A stretch of DNA of 64,000 nucleotides from Prevotella sp. UBA6994 (lineage in GTDB: Bacteria; Bacteroidota; Bacteroidia; Bacteroidales; Bacteroidaceae), in NCBI GenBank assembly GCA_002449845.1, contig DJXW01000031.1, forward strand, positions 15,463 to 79,462, given 5' to 3'. Below, one piece after another: positions 26,052-34,862 of this stretch. Position 1 is the first letter of the stretch. The number at the start of each line of letters is the position of its first letter. A program made the position numbers and the translations under genes. The notes under the pieces were generated by a model, which saw only the letters and a program-made list of their open reading frames with translations, did no database searches and had not been told where the DNA came from.

Positions 26052-28817
26052 TTATTTAGCTATCCACCAATCCAGACGAACCTCTTCCTTGGCTTGGTCA
26101 AAGCAGAAGTATAGGTCGTGAGTGCCATTGGCATTCTGAACCTTCGTGGAGAAAGAGCGATACTTGTCAACAGAGCCTGTGGAGTTGATATTCACCGTGC
26201 CAATCACGGGTCCGTCTGTGCTGTCAAGACGAATGGTGATTCTGCAACCACCAGTGGCAGATGCGCAGAATGACATTTGCTTGGCTCCTTTCGTTCCAAA
26301 GTCAACACCTCTCAGGCGGATATATTCTCCATCATCAATATGAGTCACGTACATATTCTTATATCCAGTTGACGGTAACATATCTTTCACCACACCCGTA
26401 TTGGCGATTCCCATCTTGGCAGACTTTAACCCAAAGCCCCAAGCCATCGTCTCTGCCTCAACTCGTTGGTAGGGATTCAGCGCATGGAGTTGGCTGAGTG
26501 GTTGCTGGTCTAACCAATAAGGCACTTCGTCGATGGTGCCTTCAGCGTTATAGTGGATTTCCGTGGCACTTACCGACCTACGCTCATGATGAACAAACGT
26601 TTCCAAGTGCATCAGGTCATAGTTTTGCCCGAAGATGTAACTATGTCCTTTGTAATCCGTAATACCTGGGTGATTGCCACGGTCACGTTGGGTAGGACGC
26701 ATGATATATCCCTTGCTCTTCCACGGACCTGTGGGAGAGTCGCTCATAGCATATCCCAAAGCCTCTGGGCAACAGGTGGTGGCGTAAGAAAGGTAATAGT
26801 GACCGTTGCGCTTGTAGAACCACGGTCCTTCTTGGTAATGGTCAATATGGTAGTCGAGTTTGACAATGTCGCCTTTCACGGAAATCATGTCATCATTCAA
26901 CTTCACGTAATAGGTGTTGGGATTTCCCCAATACATATATGCTTGTCCGTCATCGTCAACAAACACCGTGGGGTCTATATCTTCCCAGTGTTCTTTTTGC
27001 CAAACCAATGGTTGTCCCAGTGGGTCATGAAACGGTCCGTGGGGAGAGTCGCTTACCAATACGCCGATACCATGACCGTGGAGTGGGGCATAGAGATAAT
27101 ACTTGCCGTTGCGCTCCACGCATTGGATAGCCCATGCTCCATTGTCTCTTGAACGCCAAGGAAAATCTTTCAAAGAAGCCACGGCTCCATGCTCAGTCCA
27201 ATTGACCATGTCGGTAGTTGACCAAAGCAACCAATCATACATGAAGAATCCCGCCGAGCTTTTCTCGTTGAGGTCGGGAATGTCTTCGGGAGAAGCATCG
27301 TGAGAGGTGTATAAGAATAAGGTATCGCCCACAACCAATGGAGAAGGGTCTGCTGTAAACTTGGTTTGGAAAAGAGGCATGTTGCATTGTTCCAATCCTC
27401 TCATCTCCCACCAGTCGAGATTGAAGAGCTTAGGACCTTTCCTTCCCGTGAAAGAGAGATATACGTCATGCGTTCCCGAAATCACGCTTCGTACATCAGC
27501 CGTTAGGGTTTGCCATTCTTCCCATCCGCCAGTACCAGGAACATCAAGGCGAACTAGCAGTTTGCCTTGCAAGCTATCCAATCGTACTTCTATCGCCCCT
27601 CCGCGCAAGGCACTTGACACGCGGGCGGTGAACGTGCGAGGAATCTTACTGCCGAATTCTACGGCTTGCAACTTGATATAATCTCCGTTGTGGATATCTG
27701 AAACATAAACACCCGTCTTGGCATTCTGCTCCGTCTTGATTCCCTTGGAGAAAGCCATCGTCTCTGCTTCTACCCGACGGAATGGATTGAATGTACTTAC
27801 TGGATTTACGCCCTCATTGGTAGGTAAGATAGTGGGGAAAGAACCATCTGCATTGTATTGAAACTCTTCTACGGCAACGCTTCTGCCGAAACCTCCACCG
27901 CCAGGCAACTTACCTGTGTGATAGAAGAAATAATGATGATCTTTGTAGTCGGCAACGCCACAATGGTTGGTAAACGAACCAGTATCGAAGAGAGGCATGA
28001 TTTCTCCCGCATACTTCCAAGGTCCGGTGGGAGAAGGAGCCGTACTGTATGAGATATGTTCAGGAACGCCACCTGCCGCATAAAGCAGGTAATAAGCCTT
28101 GTCGTTGGAAAGCGAGCCCTTCTTCTGTTTGCCTTGCGTCAGAGGCTTGGGAGCTTTCATGATCCACGGACCTTCCACGTAAGAGTCTTTGTATTTCTTG
28201 TCTTTCTCTCGTTCGTTCATGGCAGGCGAACCAAAAGCCTCCTCCGTCATAGGCAACATTCCCACTTCTCCCTCGTAGGAAATCATGTCACGATTGAGCT
28301 TGAGGTAATACACGCGTGGGTTTCCCCAATACAACCACGCCTGTCCGTCGTCGTCAATGAAAACTGTAGGGTCGATATGATCCCACGAACCATTCTCAAA
28401 CAGAGGCTTACCGATGGCGTCGCGGAACGGACCGATGGGCGAATCGCCTACAGCCACGCCGATTGCCATTCCCTTTGACAATCTGGAATGAGCGCAGATA
28501 TACCAATAGAATTTACCGTCGCGCTCAATGCACTGACTTGCCCAAGCACGGTCGTCAGCCCAAGAGAAACTCTCAAGAGCCAATGGTGAACCGTGATCGG
28601 TCCAGTTGACCATGTCTTGTGTTGAATATACTCTCCATTCTTGCATCCAGAAGAAATCTGCATGGTCTTCATCGTGTCCCGTATAAACATACATGGTTCC
28701 GTCATGAACCATCGGTGCGGGGTCGCTGGTGTACCATGTTTGCACGAAAGGATTCTGTGCCAATACTGAAGTACTGGCCAATGTGAGAAATATGGATAAT
28801 ATGCTTTTTCTAAACAT
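26052..28817 (-). CDS. Tandem GH43-CBM6-GH43-CBM6 arabinofuranosidase/xylosidase
   Basis: 921 residues; signal peptide MFRKSILSIFLTLASTSVLA. The protein is an internal duplication. Module 1: base Asp in SDPAPM (about 31), HIDPTVFIDDDGQAWLYWGN (about 145), acid Glu in EGPWIMK (about 213), then CBM6 starting RRVEAETMAFSKG (about 350-480). Module 2: ADPSPL (about 489), DIDPTVFVDDDGQAYMYWGN (about 612), EGPWFYK (about 663), then CBM6 starting QRVEAETMAWGFG (about 786-919). All three catalytic acids are kept in both modules, so both may be active. Related single-module proteins of the GH43_29 type are arabinofuranosidases or xylosidases; the subfamily was not verified. Two catalytic and two xylan-binding modules in one chain would suit processing of arabinoxylan oligosaccharides. 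Confidence 0.88.
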   Translation of the reverse strand: MFRKSILSIFLTLASTSVLAQNPFVQTWYTSDPAPMVHDGTMYVYTGHDEDHADFFWMQEWRVYSTQDMVNWTDHGSPLALESFSWADDRAWASQCIERDGKFYWYICAHSRLSKGMAIGVAVGDSPIGPFRDAIGKPLFENGSWDHIDPTVFIDDDGQAWLYWGNPRVYYLKLNRDMISYEGEVGMLPMTEEAFGSPAMNEREKDKKYKDSYVEGPWIMKAPKPLTQGKQKKGSLSNDKAYYLLYAAGGVPEHISYSTAPSPTGPWKYAGEIMPLFDTGSFTNHCGVADYKDHHYFFYHTGKLPGGGGFGRSVAVEEFQYNADGSFPTILPTNEGVNPVSTFNPFRRVEAETMAFSKGIKTEQNAKTGVYVSDIHNGDYIKLQAVEFGSKIPRTFTARVSSALRGGAIEVRLDSLQGKLLVRLDVPGTGGWEEWQTLTADVRSVISGTHDVYLSFTGRKGPKLFNLDWWEMRGLEQCNMPLFQTKFTADPSPLVVGDTLFLYTSHDASPEDIPDLNEKSSAGFFMYDWLLWSTTDMVNWTEHGAVASLKDFPWRSRDNGAWAIQCVERNGKYYLYAPLHGHGIGVLVSDSPHGPFHDPLGQPLVWQKEHWEDIDPTVFVDDDGQAYMYWGNPNTYYVKLNDDMISVKGDIVKLDYHIDHYQEGPWFYKRNGHYYLSYATTCCPEALGYAMSDSPTGPWKSKGYIMRPTQRDRGNHPGITDYKGHSYIFGQNYDLMHLETFVHHERRSVSATEIHYNAEGTIDEVPYWLDQQPLSQLHALNPYQRVEAETMAWGFGLKSAKMGIANTGVVKDMLPSTGYKNMYVTHIDDGEYIRLRGVDFGTKGAKQMSFCASATGGCRITIRLDSTDGPVIGTVNINSTGSVDKYRSFSTKVQNANGTHDLYFCFDQAKEEVRLDWWIAK

Positions 28818-28853
28818 GAGGTTTATGTTTGTTAAATGATACGTTTGTGCTTT

Positions 28854-30497
28854 CTAAAGATATGGTTTACGTTGGTAAGAGAATATGTCTATATCGACGA
28901 ATCCTCCCGTCTTCTTTGTTGAATAGTTGAAGATAGCGTAGCGAGTACCCATGAACAGTTTGCGATAGTCGAACCGCATTTGATAATCATTGCCTATTTT
29001 CTTCCATTCTTTCCCGTCAATACTATAGTACATCTGAGCTTTGTCATGATGAAGACGGAAATCACCATCAATTCGTAACCATACAATTTGATTTTTTATC
29101 GTTGTTTTTTCGATTTCATTCACGTCAACGCTCTCCACCACTTTATGCTTATCTGAAAGTTGAACCACTTGTTCAGACATGGTCAGGGTGAAGGTCTTGC
29201 CTTGTCGTTTGATGGTCAATACGCCCGAATGACCGTTGAAAGCAGCAAAGCCCGTACAGTCTCCGTCTTTCATGTGGGACAAATCCAACTTGACGGAAGC
29301 ACTGCAGGCTGGTCCTTCCATGCGTTGGGTGATGGTGTTGGGAGCCATGTAGAGATTGTCAACTACCTTGCTCGTCTTCAATCGCAGAAATCCAGGACGC
29401 TCAGACAATGACCATGCTTGGTCAATGGGATTGTGATTCCATTGCCAATGCAAGTCTAATCGAGAGCGAGAGAAATCGTCGCTGACAACCAATGACTGGG
29501 TGGGTTCACCGCTCTTCAGTCTTCGTACATGTAAAGGCACATGTCCTTCCTCGTCGCCTAACATCGGCCAACCATCTATCCATCTGCAAGGCATGAGCGT
29601 AAGCACACGTCCTATGCCGCCACGGTCTTGGAAAATGATTCCATACCAGTCGCCATCAGGAGAGTCAACGATGGTTCCTTGTCCTACATACGGAAATCCG
29701 CCAAAGTCGGATTCGAGAATGGTCTTCTTTTCGTATGGGCCGAGAATATTGTCTGAACGATAGCACACTTCGCGTCGATGTCTTCCAGGAGCCCATACGT
29801 GGGAAATCATCAAGAGGTAATACTTTCCGTTGTGCTTGATCATACGACTGCCTTCCAATAGTCCAGTCTCGTCTTTCTCACGTTCAAAGATTTTCCTGTC
29901 AGAACCTTCTATTACGCCCGAAAGGTCGGCTTTGAGTTCGCAGATATTACCCGTTCCGTAAACCACATACACACGGTCGTTGTCGTCAAAGAACAGGGAA
30001 GCGTCGTGGAAATGTCGCATACGAGAGTGGATTTTCCAAGGACCAGCCGCATCATCTGCAGTCATGATGTAAGTGTCGCCACCAGGATTGTCGTTGGGAG
30101 CAAAGAGCGCATAAAACTTACCTTTGTGGTATTTGAGTGAGGTTGCCCATTGTCCACGTCCGTAAACCGTTCCTTCCTGGAAATCGTATTTCGGAGAGTC
30201 GGTAAGCTTGTCGAACAAATAACCGATGGTTTCCCAATTGGCTAAATCTCTTGACCGCATGATGGGAGCACCAGGCATCATGTGCATGGTGGTAGTAACG
30301 AGATAGAAATAGTCGCCAACACGAATCACGTCGGGGTCAGGAGTGTCTGCCCAAAGCATGGGGTTGGTAATGGGAGCATTGACAGAAACGGTTGAGTCAT
30401 TGCTTCCTTCCGCTTTCGTATTGCTGACAACATCTGTAGAAAGGTGTCCTCCTATATTGCAGATGGTTATCAATGCCAAAAATACAAGATGGTTCAT
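28854..30497 (-). CDS. GH43 beta-xylosidase/alpha-L-arabinofuranosidase with C-terminal beta-sandwich
   Basis: 547 residues; N-terminal signal MNHLVFLALITICNIGG. Five-bladed propeller motifs: DTPDPDVIRVGDYFYLV (base Asp about 54), FHDASLFFDDND (about 165) and LLEGSRMIKHNGKYYLL (acid Glu about 215). A C-terminal concanavalin-like domain (about 350-540; SLSERPGFLRLKT, WYSIDGKEW-like YYSIDGKEW) is that of GH43 xylosidase/arabinosidase subfamilies such as 12, where it contributes a Phe or similar residue to the active site. It would remove terminal arabinose or xylose from oligosaccharides. 33 bp downstream of the carboxylesterase gene. Confidence 0.87.
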   Translation of the reverse strand: MNHLVFLALITICNIGGHLSTDVVSNTKAEGSNDSTVSVNAPITNPMLWADTPDPDVIRVGDYFYLVTTTMHMMPGAPIMRSRDLANWETIGYLFDKLTDSPKYDFQEGTVYGRGQWATSLKYHKGKFYALFAPNDNPGGDTYIMTADDAAGPWKIHSRMRHFHDASLFFDDNDRVYVVYGTGNICELKADLSGVIEGSDRKIFEREKDETGLLEGSRMIKHNGKYYLLMISHVWAPGRHRREVCYRSDNILGPYEKKTILESDFGGFPYVGQGTIVDSPDGDWYGIIFQDRGGIGRVLTLMPCRWIDGWPMLGDEEGHVPLHVRRLKSGEPTQSLVVSDDFSRSRLDLHWQWNHNPIDQAWSLSERPGFLRLKTSKVVDNLYMAPNTITQRMEGPACSASVKLDLSHMKDGDCTGFAAFNGHSGVLTIKRQGKTFTLTMSEQVVQLSDKHKVVESVDVNEIEKTTIKNQIVWLRIDGDFRLHHDKAQMYYSIDGKEWKKIGNDYQMRFDYRKLFMGTRYAIFNYSTKKTGGFVDIDIFSYQRKPYL

Positions 30498-30530
30498 GAT
30501 AATATTGTTATATGAATGAAGGATTCCACA

Positions 30531-32012
30531 TTATTTCTCAGGGAGGAGAGGTTCGCCCATTTCCGAATTTTCAGCATCTTTGTCATCGAGTTTGAATAGC
30601 ATGAATTTCGTATTCTCAATCGTACAGGTTGTCCATTCACCTTCTTCTGCGCCATTGGGGTTCCCATATTTTGCAAAGTTAGTCCAAGCCGTCAGCATCT
30701 TCTCTGCCAAATCCCAGTCGCCCTGTGTCCATGGTCGCCAACAATGCTTGAGCGACTTGAAAACAAACCATAGGTCAGAAGAGTGGAATGCTCCTTTCAG
30801 ACGGTCAGTAATTTCTGGGTGTTTGCCATCGTCAGGCAACGGACGGGCGAACTCGTAAGCCCATGCCTTTCCGCCTTTGCTGTTACGAACCTTGCAAAAC
30901 TCAGCAATGCCAGGTCCCATTGCTCCCATATCATTGAGCGTGTAACCAATCATATAAGGAATGTCGGCTATGGTTCCTTGGCGTGTTGCTTCATCAAAGT
31001 TTTTAAGGCAGACATAACCATCTACGATGGGGCGTTGCATGAGGAACACATCGGTTTTATTGACCATATTATATAATGAGCCAACGGTGTAGAGAATCTC
31101 TGTAGAGGCAGCTCTTAGCTTGGAGAGATCTGTAAGTCCAGCCCAGTCCATCACTTTCTTCGTTTCCGCCTCAGCTTCTTTTAATGAGGGATTGTATGTG
31201 AAGAACTTGTTGACAGGTGTGGCTGGCTTGGCTTCCTCACCGCCTTTGGCAGGAACGTTGATACCACCGCCACTCATGATGATAGCTTTGTGAAAGAGCC
31301 CTCGTGCCAAGGGCGACTCGCAGAGAGTACGCACGCTTCCCGCTCCAGCACTCTGACCGAAGATGGTAACGTTATTAGGGTCACCACCGAATTGCGCGAT
31401 GTTTTGCTTAATCCATTTGAGGGATTGTATCTGGTCGAGAATACCGTAGTTGCCACTTACGTGATTGGCACTTTCTTCCGACAGTGCAGGATATGTCATG
31501 AAACCAAAGATGCCCAGTCGGTAATTGATGGAGACAAGTACCACATCTTTTGACGCCCATTCTTGTCCGTCAAATTCTGGTTCAGAACCCCATCCTTCAC
31601 GGTATCCGCCTCCATGAATCCATAGAGCAACGGGCAGTTTCTTGTCTATATTGCCAGGAGCCTTTGTCCAAACATTCAAGTAAAGACAGTCTTCGCTATA
31701 AGGAGCCTCATCTCCGTATCCCCATTCAGAAGCATAGAATCCTGGATAATGTACGGCTTGGTAACCTGGATGCCCGAACTTATCGCAAAGGCGCACACCT
31801 TCCCATGCAACGACAGGTTGTGGTTCTTTCCATCTCAGTTCGCCAATCGGAGGTGCTGCGTAAGGAATACCACGAAAGACATATACATCTGGATTCTCTG
31901 CCTTTACGCCTTGAATCTGTCCACCTTCAATTGTCAAGATGGGACAGTTGTCTTCCTGTTGAGAACAAGAACATACAACGAATAATGATAATAGTAATAA
32001 TAGTTTCTTCAT
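30531..32012 (-). CDS. Type-B carboxylesterase lipoprotein
   Basis: 493 residues. MKKLLLLLSLFVVCSCSQQ carries a lipobox (VCSC), so it is probably a lipoprotein. Carboxylesterase type B signatures: FRGIPYAAPP, EDCLYLNVW, LWIHGGGYREG (oxyanion hole), nucleophile FGQSAGAGSV (about residue 220), and a C-terminal GAFHSSDLWFVF with the likely catalytic His (about 400). Related Bacteroidota enzymes occur in xylan loci and may remove acetyl or aryl esters; the substrate here is inferred from context. In the main operon, 22 bp after GH8. Confidence 0.87.
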   Translation of the reverse strand: MKKLLLLLSLFVVCSCSQQEDNCPILTIEGGQIQGVKAENPDVYVFRGIPYAAPPIGELRWKEPQPVVAWEGVRLCDKFGHPGYQAVHYPGFYASEWGYGDEAPYSEDCLYLNVWTKAPGNIDKKLPVALWIHGGGYREGWGSEPEFDGQEWASKDVVLVSINYRLGIFGFMTYPALSEESANHVSGNYGILDQIQSLKWIKQNIAQFGGDPNNVTIFGQSAGAGSVRTLCESPLARGLFHKAIIMSGGGINVPAKGGEEAKPATPVNKFFTYNPSLKEAEAETKKVMDWAGLTDLSKLRAASTEILYTVGSLYNMVNKTDVFLMQRPIVDGYVCLKNFDEATRQGTIADIPYMIGYTLNDMGAMGPGIAEFCKVRNSKGGKAWAYEFARPLPDDGKHPEITDRLKGAFHSSDLWFVFKSLKHCWRPWTQGDWDLAEKMLTAWTNFAKYGNPNGAEEGEWTTCTIENTKFMLFKLDDKDAENSEMGEPLLPEK

Positions 32013-32034
32013 TAGTTTATAGTATTAATTGTTA

Positions 32035-33360
32035 TTATTTCTTAGGGAATATTACTTGATAGCAACCACTAAGATGCAGGAATGCAAAGAGGCGAAGCAG
32101 TCCGTCGTAATAAGCATCGAAGTAACCATCTTCAAATGGTTCGTGTTTTGCATTCCATAAAGCATCGACAAATTCCTTGCTTTTCTCATGGCTGCACATC
32201 ATTGAAGCTGATGCAATGGTAGCAACAAGTCCGATACTGTGACGTAACTTGCGAAATCCTCCTGCTTGTAATATCTCATCGTCAGCAGGAAGAGAACCGT
32301 CTATCCGATATTGGTCAACAAAGGTGCTGACACCTTGACGATAGAAAAAGTTCTGAATGCGTTCTCCATATTGCTGTTGCCAATCTCCATCAGCACAACT
32401 CCATTCGTAGTCGAGTACAATGTTCATGGGTACACGCCAAGAGTCGTAACGGAAATTAGCACCTCCATTACGACGACCTCCAAAACCTTGCATCAATGTT
32501 CCGTCATAATTGCACATGTCGGGATTGAGTCCTGTTTGTGGATGTATGGCTTGGTGTAAGAATTCCCTTGACTTGATGGCACATTCATTCCAAAAGTCAG
32601 CCCTTTCGTCGTCAGCCCATTTTGCCCATACTTCATAAAAGGCAGGTATGTGATATGAAGGGTCAGTAAACCTTTGTCCAAAACCCTCTGGGGTAAAAGT
32701 GATGAGTTTTGTTTCAGGATGTATCAGGAAACTCTGTCGTGGTCCTCTTTGTTGCCCCATTGGTCCAAAGTTCTGTGGCGGATTGTCTGAGTGAATCTGC
32801 CGTGGCATGGTGCAATTGAGAATACGTTGAGCTTCGGCTTTATAGTTAATTCCAGTATCATTTCCCCAACGGTTATAGGCAAAGAGCAGGGATGTGATAA
32901 AATAAAGTTCGCCGTCAGAAGCGGCTCCTTCACTGTTGTGTGTTCCGTCGGTTTTGCAACTCCATGCAAAATAGCCCTCTTTTGGTCCTTCTTGATGTTG
33001 CATGTAGTGTCTGGACCATCGCCATAAGCGGTCGAAAATATCCTTCTCGCCCAATTGTACAGCTATCATCATACCATACGACATTCCTTCCGTACGTACG
33101 TCGTGGTTCTTGATGTCGGAGATATATCCCATGGAGTCGCCCACTTCAAAATATACTTTATTGGTTCCATGAAAGACATCATTAAACACTTCCTTGACTT
33201 TTGCATCCACGTCTTTTTGTTGATAACCCATTTCAACAAAGAGGTTACGGTATTTTCTTGTTTCAAAGGCTCCTTTCTTCCAAGGTTCGAATGCGTGAGT
33301 TCCAAGTGACATCAATATAAAGAAAGATAGTATGATGTTTTTTCTTGTAATCATAAACAT
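32035..33360 (-). CDS. GH8 reducing-end xylose-releasing exo-oligoxylanase (Rex-like)
   Basis: 441 residues (ATG at 33360 or two codons later); signal peptide ends LGTHA. The catalytic acid is in VRTEGMSYGMMIAVQ (Glu about 92), with TDGTHNSEGAASDGELYF and GFGQRFTDPSYHIPAFYE following, and the base Asp in FRYDSWRVPMNI (about 305). This pattern and the compact size match GH8 Rex enzymes, which release xylose from the reducing end of xylo-oligosaccharides, rather than endoglucanases. It complements GH10 and GH43 in complete depolymerisation to xylose. Confidence 0.88.
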   Translation of the reverse strand: MFMITRKNIILSFFILMSLGTHAFEPWKKGAFETRKYRNLFVEMGYQQKDVDAKVKEVFNDVFHGTNKVYFEVGDSMGYISDIKNHDVRTEGMSYGMMIAVQLGEKDIFDRLWRWSRHYMQHQEGPKEGYFAWSCKTDGTHNSEGAASDGELYFITSLLFAYNRWGNDTGINYKAEAQRILNCTMPRQIHSDNPPQNFGPMGQQRGPRQSFLIHPETKLITFTPEGFGQRFTDPSYHIPAFYEVWAKWADDERADFWNECAIKSREFLHQAIHPQTGLNPDMCNYDGTLMQGFGGRRNGGANFRYDSWRVPMNIVLDYEWSCADGDWQQQYGERIQNFFYRQGVSTFVDQYRIDGSLPADDEILQAGGFRKLRHSIGLVATIASASMMCSHEKSKEFVDALWNAKHEPFEDGYFDAYYDGLLRLFAFLHLSGCYQVIFPKK

Positions 33361-33385
33361 TATGTGGCGTTTGATAAGGATTGGA

Positions 33386-34855
33386 TTAATGGTTGCGGAA
33401 ATTCCATTTGGAATTGTCAGATGAGAAATCGTACTCTGCCAAGGTTGGTGTACTATCCCCAGCAGAATAGAGAACTAAATGTTTGTTGATTCCTTCCTGT
33501 CCCGGAATGACTTTCGGCATGATGCGGAACGTTCCGTCAATGAGTTGTTCTATACGCCATAGTTGTTCGTCAGCTCCCGTGTAATGGGGAACGGTAATCA
33601 CTTCTTTGTCAGAGGTAGCCGCAAGAGCACGCTCCGTACCTTCTATCGTAATCTTGAAATACGGTCCGCCTAAGTAACCACCCTTTTCAGGAACGGGAGT
33701 AACGTTCCATCTTTGGTGTGGGCGAAACATATAATCGCCGATGCGAGCTGGAATGTTGCCTTGAGGCCAAGTGCCAATCACTTCTTCCAAGGTTTGGTTG
33801 GGTATAGGCTTTATGGGTTTCTGCATCTGTTCACGGTTGAACCATGCTTGACGTTCTTGTTGTATGCGAACGAAATCCACTGCTAATTCAAGCGCATAGC
33901 CTCGCCGTTCCGATTCAATCTCAAATGTTCCGCCTTTGAATGGTTCAGCGGCAACGGGCCAATCGTTTTTCCATAACAAAGGTCTGATGCCAAGCACGCT
34001 TCGTCCACCTTGGTCAAAGTCGGCTTCATAGTGACAAGACATGATTTCCACACCTTCATCAATCACGGTACGTCCGAAGTGTCCAGGACCACATACACGG
34101 TTGCCTGCGGCAATCACCATCTTGCCTCCACCTTGATACATGTCTCTTCCTACATTATCTATATATGGACCTTCTACGCTCTTGGAACGACCTACCACAA
34201 TATTATAGGTTGAGTTGACACCATCACAACACGTGCCGTGCGTACCCAACAAGTAATACCAATCATTGCGATAAATCAAATCAGAGGCTTCGCAATCAAT
34301 GGCAATGTCTTTCTCTATGTTTCCTTTCACTCGTTCTCCCGTTTTCGGGTCCAGTTCGATGAGGCGAATCGTACCGAAGTAAGTGCCGTAGCTCACCCAG
34401 AGTCGCCCAGTGGTAGGGTCGAGCAACAAACCTGGGTCGATGGCATCATTGTCTTCCATTCCGTCAGAAGAACAAACCTCTATGGCTTGGGTATATTTGA
34501 AATCGGGCGAATGAGGGTCAAGGGTTTTGTTCCACATGGTAAGAATACGACCATGATGTCCGCCACCCAGTCCTCCTCCAGTGGCTCCATATATAATAAG
34601 GTATCTATCTCCAATTTTCAATACATCAGGGGCAGCTCCTCCACCTGGGCGTTCAGCACCATCGTGCCAAGTCCATCCGTCTTCAGAGATAAGACCTCCG
34701 CCTCCTGTACCAAAAGTATAGTATTTCCCGTCGCATTCTGCAATGGTTGATGGGTCATGGATATATGGTTTCCCAATTTGTGCTGAGGCTGAATCACAAT
34801 AAATGGATAATAAAAACAAGCACATACCTTTTGCAAAAAAATGTATCTTATTCAT
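33386..34855 (-). CDS. GH43 arabinanase-like enzyme with C-terminal trefoil-like domain
   Basis: 489 residues; signal peptide ends ASAQ. The blade motifs are YIHDPSTIAECDGKYYTF (base Asp about 31), DNDAIDPGLLLD (about 139) and IDCEASDLIYRNDWYYL (acid Glu about 188). GTCCDGVNSTYNIVVGRS is the Cys-containing loop of the endo-arabinanase branch of GH43 (subfamilies 4-6). Following a linker, about 385-485 resembles a ricin-type beta-trefoil (LWRIEQLIDGTFRIMPK). Possible activities are endo-arabinanase or arabinofuranosidase on xylan side chains; the branch suggests arabinan chains. 7 bp downstream of the preceding GH43 gene. Confidence 0.83.
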   Translation of the reverse strand: MNKIHFFAKGMCLFLLSIYCDSASAQIGKPYIHDPSTIAECDGKYYTFGTGGGGLISEDGWTWHDGAERPGGGAAPDVLKIGDRYLIIYGATGGGLGGGHHGRILTMWNKTLDPHSPDFKYTQAIEVCSSDGMEDNDAIDPGLLLDPTTGRLWVSYGTYFGTIRLIELDPKTGERVKGNIEKDIAIDCEASDLIYRNDWYYLLGTHGTCCDGVNSTYNIVVGRSKSVEGPYIDNVGRDMYQGGGKMVIAAGNRVCGPGHFGRTVIDEGVEIMSCHYEADFDQGGRSVLGIRPLLWKNDWPVAAEPFKGGTFEIESERRGYALELAVDFVRIQQERQAWFNREQMQKPIKPIPNQTLEEVIGTWPQGNIPARIGDYMFRPHQRWNVTPVPEKGGYLGGPYFKITIEGTERALAATSDKEVITVPHYTGADEQLWRIEQLIDGTFRIMPKVIPGQEGINKHLVLYSAGDSTPTLAEYDFSSDNSKWNFRNH

Positions 34856-34862
34856 GGCAAAT

